DNA of 38,572 bases from assembly GCA_964544295.1 (NCBI GenBank), contig CAZJBJ010000017.1, positions 1 through 38,572 of the forward strand. Direction: 5' to 3'. Both the position numbers and the translations under genes were made by a program. Origin of the DNA: JAENVU01 sp964544295 (GTDB lineage Bacteria > Actinomycetota > Acidimicrobiia > IMCC26256 > JAENVU01). Within the stretch, counting starts at the first letter, position 1. Every line of letters begins with the position of its first letter. Below are positions 17,448 through 24,679 of the stretch, piece after piece. The notes under the pieces were generated by a model. It made no database searches and was not told where the DNA came from. It worked only from the letters and a program-made list of their open reading frames with translations.

Positions 17448-19767
17448 GGCGGAGTCCTCCACGGATTCGATCGGTCGAGAACGCACGGTAGTCCGGGACC
17501 GTGAGTTCGGTCTCCACGCCGCAGTCGTTGCCCACCGAGACCGCGACCGCGAGCCCGATCGTGCCCATGAGCGCGATCACCAACACGCCGGTGTCGTTGA
17601 GGCCGTATCCCAGCACGACGAGCATCGGGAACCCGACGGTCAGGGCGCGCGTGGGATCGAGGCGACGCCATACCGCCGGAAGGTTCGAGTTCGGGATCAG
17701 CCACAGCGCCGCGATGCCCGCGATCAGGAGCGGCACCAGCCAACGGAACGGTGAGGTGTTCCAGGTCGACAGGTTCGCGTTGAGCTTGCGCACGACGACG
17801 TCGACGAACTCGCTCCCGCCGCCCCGGCGGACCTGTTCCACGAGGCGCCCGAGATGCGACCGATTTCCGGCCGAGCGAGCGAGGTCGACCGCGATCGCGC
17901 CCGCGGCAGCGATTGCGGTCCCCGCGAGCGCGAGGAGCGCGGTGCGGAGCCGAATCCGCCAACCCATCAGCCGCACGCCCACGATGGCGAACGCGGGCAC
18001 CAACGAGAGCACCCCGCCGACGTCCGCGCCCCAGAACGGCGCGCCGTCGACGAAGACCACCACCGCCAACACGGCGAGGGCGATGAGCCGGCCGGTGCGG
18101 GGAAACCGCACAACACTCAGGACCGCGAGGAACAGCGCGCTGGCGGAGAAGACGGCGTAGCCGGCGTTGCCGAAGCCGATGAACCGTCCCGCGATCTCCG
18201 GCGAGAACCCGAGCGCACCGTTGAACTGGAGCGGACTCCCGGCCACGGCGTCGACCCCGAGCACGACGACGCTCGCCGCGAGGAGCGCGAGGACCGGGTC
18301 CAACGGGTGCCGGCGCCCGATCATCCGCGCGCCGGCCGCGGCCGCCACCGTCCCGAGTCCGATCCACGCCCAGTAACCGCCGATCCCGATCCGATGGAAC
18401 GGCAACGCCCGCGCCAGGAAGATCGTCGGCAGCAAAGCCAGCGTCACCGGCGCCCACCATCGGGCCACGGCCGGCCAGATCGAACGCGGCCGCGCCGTCG
18501 CCGCGACACCGATCCCGATGAGACCGACCATCATCAGCATCAGCACCGATGCCACCGGCGCCTGCACCTCGGCCCGGAACTGCGTCGCGATGTCGGCATC
18601 GATGAGGAACCGCTGGCTCCGCGCCGCGTCGGCGCTGCTGCGCCCGACCGCGACGGCCCGGCCGCGCATCGTCTGGGGCGTCTCGACCCCGACGAGGTCG
18701 AGCACCGACGGGGCGACGTCCATGAGTTGGACGAACCCGGTTCGTTGGGTCGTGCCGGACCGCAGCAAACCCGGTGCGATTCCGGGCGCCCGCACCGCGA
18801 CGGCGGCCAGCCGCCCGTCGGCCGGGTTGGGGGCGGTCCCCAGCACGACCACGGCGTCGCGTTCGAAGTTCACGTGCGTCATCAGTTGACCGACGAGCGC
18901 GTCGGTCCGCCGCAGCGCGTTCGCCCGCAGCTGCCGAGCCCGGCGAGCCGACACGGCCGGCCGGTACTCCTCGACCCGCACCAGATCGGAACCCTCGACG
19001 AGCACGACCGACTTCGGCGTCCAACTCCTGGTGAACGCCCGCTCGACCGCATCGGCATCGAGGTGCTTGCCGAACGGCACCATCGGTGCCGCCGCCAGGA
19101 GCTCGGCACCGACCTCGCCGCCCGGCACAGTTCCGGTGTCGTCCATCATCGCGATCGCCGCGGTGCGGCGCGGCTGGGCCGCACCGCCGGGCACCTCGAC
19201 CCCGTCGGCGTTCGCGATCACGGACCGGTTCCAACCGGCGCGGGCGAGCGCGTCGCCGAACGCGCCGATGGTCGCCTGGTACGGGGTTGCGTTGTTGGCG
19301 GCGATGACCCGCGCCGCGTCGAACACCACCAGGCCGATCTTCGCCAGCTTGCCGGTCCGGCGAGTGAAGATCTCGCCGGCGGTCGTCTCGCCGAGGTCCT
19401 CGTCCACCCCGTAGGTCGCGCCCGGCGTCGCGACCCCTGCGGTATCGACGGCCCGGGTCGGCCCGACGGCCTTGTCGCCTGCGCTCAGGCTCGCGTAGTT
19501 CCCGGCGAGGTCGTTCCGAAGGCCTGGCGCGCGCGTCGACAGGTCGGCGACCGCGGACCCTCCGAGGAGTGCCCGCAGGTTCGGCAGATCGTCACGGGCG
19601 AGGTCGCGCCAACCCACGCCGGGCAACGACACGATCAGCACCCGATCGATCGGGACCCGCGGCGGCCGTACCGGTCTCGAACGCTCTGCTGCCGCACCCG
19701 CCGACCCTGCCGTCACCGCCAGGACCACGATCGCGATCGCGCCGGCCGCGAACCCCCGAGTACGCAT
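17416..19767 (-). CDS. Polytopic membrane protein with degenerate alkaline-phosphatase-like extracytoplasmic domain
   Basis: A 783-residue protein: an N-terminal signal/membrane segment (6-26), a soluble domain (about 38-400) and some ten to twelve membrane helices (about 404-424, 437-455, 464-482, 489-508, 533-552, 559-575, 582-600, 608-628, 674-692, 709-745). The soluble part has the trace of an alkaline-phosphatase fold (DRVLIVSLPGVGWRDL, YASLSAGDK, and the end motif QLMDVAPSVLDLVGVETP), but the metal-binding Asp expected in the first strand is Pro and the usual D-H-G triad is replaced by GTAPNP. It is probably non-catalytic. Function is unknown; a role in envelope glycan or lipid handling is a guess. 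GAGGGGA precedes ATG 19767. It ends inside the amidohydrolase gene. Confidence 0.75.
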   Translation of the reverse strand: MRTRGFAAGAIAIVVLAVTAGSAGAAAERSRPVRPPRVPIDRVLIVSLPGVGWRDLARDDLPNLRALLGGSAVADLSTRAPGLRNDLAGNYASLSAGDKAVGPTRAVDTAGVATPGATYGVDEDLGETTAGEIFTRRTGKLAKIGLVVFDAARVIAANNATPYQATIGAFGDALARAGWNRSVIANADGVEVPGGAAQPRRTAAIAMMDDTGTVPGGEVGAELLAAAPMVPFGKHLDADAVERAFTRSWTPKSVVLVEGSDLVRVEEYRPAVSARRARQLRANALRRTDALVGQLMTHVNFERDAVVVLGTAPNPADGRLAAVAVRAPGIAPGLLRSGTTQRTGFVQLMDVAPSVLDLVGVETPQTMRGRAVAVGRSSADAARSQRFLIDADIATQFRAEVQAPVASVLMLMMVGLIGIGVAATARPRSIWPAVARWWAPVTLALLPTIFLARALPFHRIGIGGYWAWIGLGTVAAAAGARMIGRRHPLDPVLALLAASVVVLGVDAVAGSPLQFNGALGFSPEIAGRFIGFGNAGYAVFSASALFLAVLSVVRFPRTGRLIALAVLAVVVFVDGAPFWGADVGGVLSLVPAFAIVGVRLMGWRIRLRTALLALAGTAIAAAGAIAVDLARSAGNRSHLGRLVEQVRRGGGSEFVDVVVRKLNANLSTWNTSPFRWLVPLLIAGIAALWLIPNSNLPAVWRRLDPTRALTVGFPMLVVLGYGLNDTGVLVIALMGTIGLAVAVSVGNDCGVETELTVPDYRAFSTDRIRGGLRHAVRERSHRP

Positions 19768-19831
19768 CCGTTTCCCCTCTCACCGGATCCCGCATTGTCG
19801 TCGGCCGGCCCGCGAATGTCCGCGCGGGTCG

Positions 19832-20971
19832 CTATCCGAAGGGTCCTCCGGGCCCGAACACCCGATCGGCGAACCGCTCACCGATCCGAAGGTACCCATC
19901 GCCATCCGGGTGCAGGCCGTCCGGCAGCGTCGGCGCGTCCTCCGCGCCGAACAGCTCGAGCCCGCTGAAGGTGAAGAGGTGCTCGTCGCCGCGCGCCCGG
20001 CGACCGTCGACGACCTCGGCGACGATCTGCCGGATCCGCTGCAAGGTGAGGCTCGTGGCCCGCAACTCGGCGGGACCGCCGGGGACGACCTCGAAGCCGC
20101 CGCGGCCGTTCGGAACCGTCGGCCCGGGATGCTCCTCGGCCATCGGACAGATGATCGGTGAGACCACCAGGATCGGCGTCCCGGGCTGCGCCTCGCGCAG
20201 CGTGTCGAGGAATCCGTGCAGTGCCGGCGCGAACGTCCGTTCCCTCAGACTGTCGCCGTTCACGACGTTGATGCCCACCTTCAGACTGATGAGATCCACC
20301 GGCTGCGCCGCGATCGAACGGGCGACGAACGGATCGAGGTGGCACTGACCCGCGAGCCCGAACTGGAGGAGCTCGACGTCGGCGAGCCGCGCCGCGACCG
20401 CGGGCCAGACGTCGGTCGGGCCGTGGGCCTCGATGCAGTGACTGATCGAGCTGACGTAGTGGGCCCACCGACGTCGCGTGCGCTCGGGTGCGGTCACCGC
20501 GGCCAAGTCGGCGACCCGGAGTGATCGGAGTTCGGTGGCCGCGTTCTGCGGTAGCCAGAGTTCGATCGACTTCATCTCGTCGCCGAGCCCGTCGAATCGG
20601 AGTGCAGCCGGCTGACCCGGTTGCACCTGGACGTCCTGGGTGAGCGGATCCAGGATCAGCCGGGTGCCGTGATCGCCCGAATCGCGCGCCACACGCTCGC
20701 CGTCGACGACGAGATCGAACGAGATCGGGAGGACGGGCATGCCGGTGATCGCGAACCCGGTGGGCATCGCATCGAGTTCGATCCAGGGCGAGTCGGTCCG
20801 GAACGCGATGCGCACACCGCTCGTGAGGCTGATCATGAAGTCCATGAACAGGTCCGGGACCTGGGGCCGCGTCCACGCCGGCAACCGCCGGGGTGCGATG
20901 CCCGTCTCGGTCCGGTCGTAATCCAGCGCGCCGACGATCTCGACCGCCCCACCCTCCAACGACAGCTCCAT
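19832..20971 (-). CDS. SGNH/GDSL-like hydrolase with N-terminal beta domain
   Basis: A 379-residue protein with two parts. Residues 1-165 look like a beta-sandwich (many short hydrophobic strands) of the kind that precedes some SGNH hydrolases. Residues 170-379 look like the SGNH core: QFGLAGQCHLDPFVAR near the nucleophile block, DLISLKVGINVVNGD with the conserved Gly and Asn of blocks II-III, TPILVVSPIICPMAEEHPGP, and the C-terminal LPDGLHPDGDGYLRIGERFA with the Asp-x-x-His catalytic pair. The block I Ser is not the canonical GDSL and I cannot place it surely. ATG 20971 has GGAGGGAG upstream. It lacks a signal peptide. It is first in the minus-strand hydrolase block. Confidence 0.75.
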   Translation of the reverse strand: MELSLEGGAVEIVGALDYDRTETGIAPRRLPAWTRPQVPDLFMDFMISLTSGVRIAFRTDSPWIELDAMPTGFAITGMPVLPISFDLVVDGERVARDSGDHGTRLILDPLTQDVQVQPGQPAALRFDGLGDEMKSIELWLPQNAATELRSLRVADLAAVTAPERTRRRWAHYVSSISHCIEAHGPTDVWPAVAARLADVELLQFGLAGQCHLDPFVARSIAAQPVDLISLKVGINVVNGDSLRERTFAPALHGFLDTLREAQPGTPILVVSPIICPMAEEHPGPTVPNGRGGFEVVPGGPAELRATSLTLQRIRQIVAEVVDGRRARGDEHLFTFSGLELFGAEDAPTLPDGLHPDGDGYLRIGERFADRVFGPGGPFG

Positions 20972-21056
20972 GACGCTCCCTCCGATCGCGGCGCCGGACG
21001 TGAGCGCGCCCGAACATCGCCCCGAATATTGCACGGGTTGGACCGGGCCGGTCTGC

Positions 21057-21062
21057 GACGAT
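21057..21062 (+). promoter_or_regulatory. Candidate -10 element for the methyltransferase gene
   Basis: GACGAT ends 6 nt before ATG 21069, the leaderless spacing used at other first genes here. Confidence 0.35.
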
Positions 21063-21068
21063 GCGCTC

Positions 21069-21863
21069 ATGAGCGACACCTACACCCACGGGCATCACGA
21101 GTCGGTGCTGCGCAGCCACCGATGGCGGACCGCCGAGAACTCCGCCGGCTACCTCCTCCCCCACCTCCGGCCCGGGCAGCGCTTGCTCGACGTGGGGTGC
21201 GGGCCCGGCAACATCACCATCGACCTTGCGGCCCGCGTCGCCCCCGGAACGGTCGTCGGCATCGACGCCGCGGCCGACGCGATCGCGGCCGCCACCGCGG
21301 TCAACGCCGATCCGGACCGAGTCGAGTTCCGGGTCGGCGACGTGTACGCCCTCGACGCCGAGGCCGACACGTTCGACGTCGTTCACGCCCACCAGGTGCT
21401 CCAGCACCTCTCGGATCCGGTCGCGGCGCTGCGCGAGATGCGCCGGGTCGTGGCGCCCGGTGGGGTCGTCGCCGCTCGCGACGGCGATTACGAGGCGTTC
21501 AGCTGGGCTCCCGGGAATCCGTTGCTGATCCGTTGGAACGAGCTGTACCACCAGATCACGGCCCACAACGACGCCGAAGCGAACGCGGGGCGCTACCTGC
21601 TCGGGTGGGCACAGCAGGCGGGCTTCACCGACGTGACCCCTTCGAGTTCCACCTGGACCTTCGCCGATCCCGACTCCCGCGCCTGGTGGGGCGGACTCTG
21701 GGCCGACCGGGTCGTCGAATCATCGTTCGCGGCCCAGGCCCTCGAGTACGAGTTGTCCGACCGCGACGAACTCACCGCGATCGCAGCTGCCTGGCGCGCG
21801 TGGGCCGAGCAGCCTGACGGGTGGTTCGCCGTCCTGCACGGCGAGATCCTGGCGCGCGACTGA
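21069..21863 (+). CDS. Class I SAM-dependent methyltransferase
   Basis: A 264-residue UbiE/MenG-like methyltransferase. Motif I is RLLDVGCGPGNITIDLA (about 38-54), the acidic post-II loop is VVGIDAAAD, the motif II/III region is FDVVHAHQVLQHLSDPVAALREM and the post-III strand is VVAPGGVVAARDGDYE. It should transfer a methyl group from SAM to a small molecule. ATG 21069 is preferred over an upstream ATG at 20970, because that longer frame lies within the divergent SGNH gene and adds an unrelated 33 residues, and because a -10-like box lies 6 nt upstream. It is convergent, 5 nt apart, with the putative oxygenase gene. Substrate unknown. Confidence 0.9.
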   Translation: MSDTYTHGHHESVLRSHRWRTAENSAGYLLPHLRPGQRLLDVGCGPGNITIDLAARVAPGTVVGIDAAADAIAAATAVNADPDRVEFRVGDVYALDAEADTFDVVHAHQVLQHLSDPVAALREMRRVVAPGGVVAARDGDYEAFSWAPGNPLLIRWNELYHQITAHNDAEANAGRYLLGWAQQAGFTDVTPSSSTWTFADPDSRAWWGGLWADRVVESSFAAQALEYELSDRDELTAIAAAWRAWAEQPDGWFAVLHGEILARD

Positions 21864-21868
21864 CCGGA

Positions 21869-22882
21869 TCAGGTCGGCGCCGCGGCGGGAAACCGGATGT
21901 ACTCGTCGATGAGCGCGAGGCCCAGGTGCTCGTCGCGGGGAACCGTTGCACCGCGCCGCGCACTCACGTCGGCGCGGAGCACTTCGAGGATGGCGGCGAG
22001 CGTCAGATCGTCGTCGTGGTCGCGCCAGCGGTCCCGATCGGCGCCATCGGCGAAGCAGTACGCCTTCCACGACACCGACAACCGGAGTTCGGACCAGTCG
22101 TAGTCGGCCAACACCGCGTCGTCCTTGGCCCGCAACACCCAGCGTCCCGCTTCGGCCTGCAATCCGCACCCGGGCCGAATCGGCGGCATGGCCTCGGCCG
22201 CGACCGGCGCGACCCGATCGACCCCGTGGAACACCGAATCCGTGTCGAGCACGAGCGCGGTGTTCGACCGGATCGGATGGTGGACCGGCGCGTGGGTCGG
22301 ACCCTCGGGCCAGTACGCGAGCGCACCCCCCTCCAGGTCCGAGAACCAGGCGACGCCGGTCGCGATGTGGAGACGGTGGGCGTCGAAGAGACCCGAGTGG
22401 TGCATCACGACGAGCAGCCACTGGGGCACGGTCTTTCGGCTCACGCCCCGGAACTCGGGCACGTCGGTGTGCACGGCGAGTTCCTGGCCCGGGACCATCA
22501 GATTCGCGTACGCGATCTGTGGCTCGATGACCGGCCGTCCGTGTACCTCACGCGCCGCGGCGGCCAATCGGTCGGAGTGGAGGAAGGGCTCGATCGCGGG
22601 CGTCAGCATCGTGCCGCCGTAGGCGTACTCCTCGCGGAAGTAGCTCGTACGCGCCCCGAGCGTGGCGGGCGACTCCGACGCCGCGTGCAACCCGCCCGAG
22701 TTGATGAAGTTCATCAAGCTGTCGTGCCGGGTCGCGAGACCCGGACCTTCGGGGATCTCGATGCGTTCGTGTTCGCCGTAGGTCCGGTAGCGCCCGAAGT
22801 CGGTACACAACGCGAGGACCTGGTCGACGTCGTGAGGATCCAGGAGTGGGTCGACGGGAACGATCGTGCGGGAGCCGAGCAT
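21869..22882 (-). CDS. Putative Fe(II)/2-oxoglutarate-dependent oxygenase-like protein
   Basis: A 337-residue protein not assigned with certainty. It holds an HTD triplet (about 138-140), a later His in DTDSVFHGVDRVAP (about 219) and an Arg in ELRLSVSWKAY (about 267). That HxD...H...R order and spacing is the iron and co-substrate signature of 2-oxoglutarate oxygenases, and GGALAYWPEG and SNTALVLDTDS resemble core strands of the jelly-roll. The N-terminal 120 residues have no motif I recognise. ATG 22882 is preferred to a GTG 3 nt upstream because TACCAT ends exactly 6 nt before it. It follows the HAD gene by 4 nt on the same strand. Substrate and even catalytic activity are inference. Confidence 0.55.
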   Translation of the reverse strand: MLGSRTIVPVDPLLDPHDVDQVLALCTDFGRYRTYGEHERIEIPEGPGLATRHDSLMNFINSGGLHAASESPATLGARTSYFREEYAYGGTMLTPAIEPFLHSDRLAAAAREVHGRPVIEPQIAYANLMVPGQELAVHTDVPEFRGVSRKTVPQWLLVVMHHSGLFDAHRLHIATGVAWFSDLEGGALAYWPEGPTHAPVHHPIRSNTALVLDTDSVFHGVDRVAPVAAEAMPPIRPGCGLQAEAGRWVLRAKDDAVLADYDWSELRLSVSWKAYCFADGADRDRWRDHDDDLTLAAILEVLRADVSARRGATVPRDEHLGLALIDEYIRFPAAAPT

Positions 22883-22886
22883 CACG

Positions 22887-23498
22887 TCATGGTAGGACGC
22901 CGGCGTTGATCAGCGCCCGGGTCGCTTCGTCGACGCCTCGGGTGTGCACGGCGCGGAACCCGGCCGCGGTCGCGCCTTCGACGTTGATGGTGTTGTCGTC
23001 GAGGAAGAGGATGCGTTCGGGCACCGCGTCCACGATCTCCGCAACCCGATCGAACAGTTCTCGGTCGGGTTTCAGCAACCCGAGTTCGTGGGACAGGAGC
23101 CGATGGTCGAACGCGTGGAAGATCGGCCACCGCATGAAGTTCATCTCGGTGTGCAGTGCGTTGGTGTTGCTCAGGCAACCGACGGGCATGCGGGCCTTCA
23201 CCGCGTCGACCAACTCCGGCGCGCCTTCGAGCGGGCCGATCGGCCACTCGCGGAAGGCGTCGAGGAAGACGTCGGGTTCGGTGGCCAGCCCCCAGTCGGC
23301 GATGATGCCGGCCGCGAACTCCGTCGCGTCGCAGTCACCGCGCTCGAAGGCGCGCACCCACGGACACGAGAGCCAGCGCGCCCACAACTCGTCGTCGCTC
23401 TCGATGCCGGAGAGCAGCCGCATCGGCTCGACGCCCCGCAGTTCGATGAGCACACCACCGAGGTCGAACAACACGATGTCGAACGCGGTGTCGGTCAC
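22887..23498 (-). CDS. HAD-superfamily hydrolase (YihX-like)
   Basis: A 203-residue HAD phosphatase-type protein. Motif I is IVLFDLGGVLIEL (nucleophile Asp, with Gly at +2 as in YihX-type alpha-glucose-1-phosphatases), motif II is VGCLSNTNALH, motif III Lys lies in LGLLKPDRELF and motif IV is ILFLDDNTINVEGA. The cap is the small helical type between motifs I and II. It probably removes phosphate from a sugar phosphate or similar metabolite. The start is GTG 23498; CAAGAT on the minus strand ends 7 nt before it, pointing to its own leaderless promoter even though the toxin gene ends only 36 nt upstream. The putative oxygenase gene follows after 4 nt. Confidence 0.9.
   Translation of the reverse strand: MTDTAFDIVLFDLGGVLIELRGVEPMRLLSGIESDDELWARWLSCPWVRAFERGDCDATEFAAGIIADWGLATEPDVFLDAFREWPIGPLEGAPELVDAVKARMPVGCLSNTNALHTEMNFMRWPIFHAFDHRLLSHELGLLKPDRELFDRVAEIVDAVPERILFLDDNTINVEGATAAGFRAVHTRGVDEATRALINAGVLP
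22889..22894 (-). promoter_or_regulatory. Candidate -10 element for the putative oxygenase gene
   Basis: The minus strand reads TACCAT, 6 nt, then ATG 22882. It overlaps the last codons and stop of the HAD gene and helps choose the ATG over the GTG at 22885. Confidence 0.4.
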
Positions 23499-23505
23499 GG
23501 CACTG

Positions 23506-23511
23506 ATCTTG
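23506..23511 (-). promoter_or_regulatory. Candidate -10 element for the HAD hydrolase gene
   Basis: The minus strand reads CAAGAT, 7 nt, then GTG 23498. It would separate HAD expression from the toxin-antitoxin operon. Confidence 0.35.
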
Positions 23512-23534
23512 TCATCGATGCACCAGAGATCGGG

Positions 23535-23858
23535 TCACGAGCAGTCGACCGCGACTTCGAGCGCGACACAGAGGGCGCGCATCTTGTCGTCGCTCAGGCG
23601 GCCCAGTCGTTCGACGAGGACCCCGATCGAGACGCTCTCGATCGAATCGAGGTTCGCGACACATGGGCGCGGTACCGGGTCCGCGTCCGGCGCCAGGACG
23701 ACCTCACTCTCGAGGTGACGGATCGTGGTCGTGCACGGCGCAATGAGGGTCCGGCGCAAGCGCGGGATCGCGGCATCGCGCGACAGCACGACCACGGGGC
23801 GGCGTCCAATCTCGGGCAGCTCACACCACCACACTTCACCGCGCGCCGGGACGGTCAC
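23535..23858 (-). CDS. MazF/PemK-family toxin (endoribonuclease)
   Basis: A 107-residue MazF/PemK-like protein, the normal size. It opens with VPARGEVWWCELPEIGRRPVVVLSRD, whose RGEVWW and RPVVVLS stretches are the family hallmarks, followed by APCTTTIRHLESEVVL and the C-terminal RLGRLSDDKMRALCVALEVAV. These toxins cut mRNA at short sequences. Start GTG 23858 overlaps the stop of the antitoxin gene (GTGA), the classic coupled arrangement; a longer frame would add an arginine-rich tail read from the antitoxin gene. The target sequence cannot be predicted. Confidence 0.88.
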   Translation of the reverse strand: MTVPARGEVWWCELPEIGRRPVVVLSRDAAIPRLRRTLIAPCTTTIRHLESEVVLAPDADPVPRPCVANLDSIESVSIGVLVERLGRLSDDKMRALCVALEVAVDCS

Positions 23859-24091
23859 GACGCGGCCGCGGCGTCGCGGAAGGAGCCGAGATCGCCCCAC
23901 TCGTCATGACCGTCGAGCGGGAGCTCGTCGTAGGCGGCGTAGCTGGCGTCGAGTTCGGCGGCCCGTTGACGCGCGAGGAGGGCTTCGAGCGCCGCGTCCA
24001 GGAGCGCGGCATCGGTTCCGGGCGGACGCGACTGGCGGGCCCGACGCAGCAGGGCTTCGTCGACGGTCGTGCTCACCCGAACTCGCGGCAT
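23855..24091 (-). CDS. MazE-like ribbon-helix-helix antitoxin
   Basis: A 78-residue protein: an N-terminal strand and helices PRVRVSTTVDEALLRRARQS typical of ribbon-helix-helix antitoxins, then a helix DAALLDAALEALLARQRAAELDAS cut by short loops, and an acidic C-terminal tail (DELPLDGHDEWGDLG) suited to neutralise the toxin. It should bind its own promoter and MazF. ATG 24091 was chosen over an upstream ATG at 24118 because the RHH domain begins there, and CATACT lies 6 nt before it. An inverted repeat overlaps the upstream region. This is the only evident DNA-binding protein in the window. Confidence 0.82.
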   Translation of the reverse strand: MPRVRVSTTVDEALLRRARQSRPPGTDAALLDAALEALLARQRAAELDASYAAYDELPLDGHDEWGDLGSFRDAAAAS

Positions 24092-24097
24092 GCCACA

Positions 24098-24119
24098 AGT
24101 ATGGCATGGATACGCCATG
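24098..24119 (-). promoter_or_regulatory. Toxin-antitoxin promoter with overlapping inverted repeat
   Basis: On the minus strand CATACT (24103-24098) ends 6 nt before the antitoxin ATG. An inverted repeat CATGG-ATACG-CCATG (24105-24119) lies directly upstream, with a second alternative pairing ATGGC/GCCAT (24101-24118). This is where an autoregulatory antitoxin would be expected to bind. Confidence 0.45.
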
Positions 24120-24171
24120 GCACGGCGTGTCGGGTCAGTGATCTCGACCGAGCAACGTTTTCAGGCACGAC

Positions 24172-24177
24172 TACCGT
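24172..24177 (+). promoter_or_regulatory. Candidate -10 element for the VOC gene
   Basis: TACCGT ends 7 nt before ATG 24185 and fits TANNNT. It faces the antitoxin promoter across the 93-bp divergent gap. Confidence 0.45.
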
Positions 24178-24184
24178 GCGATCG

Positions 24185-24634
24185 ATGCTGGTCCCCGAGC
24201 TCGACGTCGACGATCTCGCCACCTCGTTGCGCTTCTACACCCACGTGCTCGAGTTCCGTGTCCTCTTCGAGCGGCCCCACGAGCGCTTCGCGTACCTCGA
24301 ACGGACAGGCGTCGAGCTGATGATCCAGGCGGCGGCCGGCCCCGGACGACGATTCCGCACCGCTCCCCTCGAGGTCCCGCACGGGCGGGGCGCCAACTTC
24401 CAGCTGCTCGTCACGGACGTCGACGCGACGCTGGCCCGCGCCGTCGATGCCGACGCCGAGATCGTCCTCCCGATGGAGGAGCGCTGGTACCAGGTCGACG
24501 TCCAGCAGCCCGGTGGGCGCTGGCCGACGGTGGGGCCCGCGGAGGCCGGCAACCGGCAGTTCGTCGTCGCCGATCCGGACGGCTACCTCTGGCGACCGTT
24601 CCAGGACCTCGGGACCCGCGACCGACACGACTGA
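24185..24634 (+). CDS. VOC-superfamily (glyoxalase/bleomycin-resistance-like) protein
   Basis: A 149-residue vicinal-oxygen-chelate protein. It shows the paired beta-alpha-beta-beta-beta modules: PELDVDDLATSLRFYTHVLEF with YLERTGVELMIQ in the first half, and FQLLVTDVDATLARAVDADA with RQFVVADPDGYLWRPFQDLG in the second. The layout resembles bleomycin-binding proteins and single-domain VOC enzymes. Clear metal ligands at the usual His/Glu places are not obvious, so it could bind a ligand rather than catalyse. The ATG at 24185 follows a TACCGT box by 7 nt. It precedes the PmoA-like gene by 45 bp, which has its own -10 box. Confidence 0.8.
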   Translation: MLVPELDVDDLATSLRFYTHVLEFRVLFERPHERFAYLERTGVELMIQAAAGPGRRFRTAPLEVPHGRGANFQLLVTDVDATLARAVDADAEIVLPMEERWYQVDVQQPGGRWPTVGPAEAGNRQFVVADPDGYLWRPFQDLGTRDRHD

Positions 24635-24666
24635 TCGCAGCTCGCGTCCGGCGACGGACGTAGCGC

Positions 24667-24672
24667 TAGGTT
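24667..24672 (+). promoter_or_regulatory. Candidate -10 element for the PmoA-like gene
   Basis: TAGGTT ends 7 nt before ATG 24680, a strong match to TANNNT and to the leaderless spacing. Confidence 0.5.
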
Positions 24673-24679
24673 CGCCGCC

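Noticed and set aside
17854..19968. Open frame of about 700 codons on the plus strand opposite the membrane protein
   Set aside because: Arg/Pro/His-rich shadow; the minus strand shows regular membrane helices.
24185..24634. Bleomycin-resistance function for the VOC protein
   Set aside because: Fold-level similarity only; nothing in the neighbourhood supports drug resistance.
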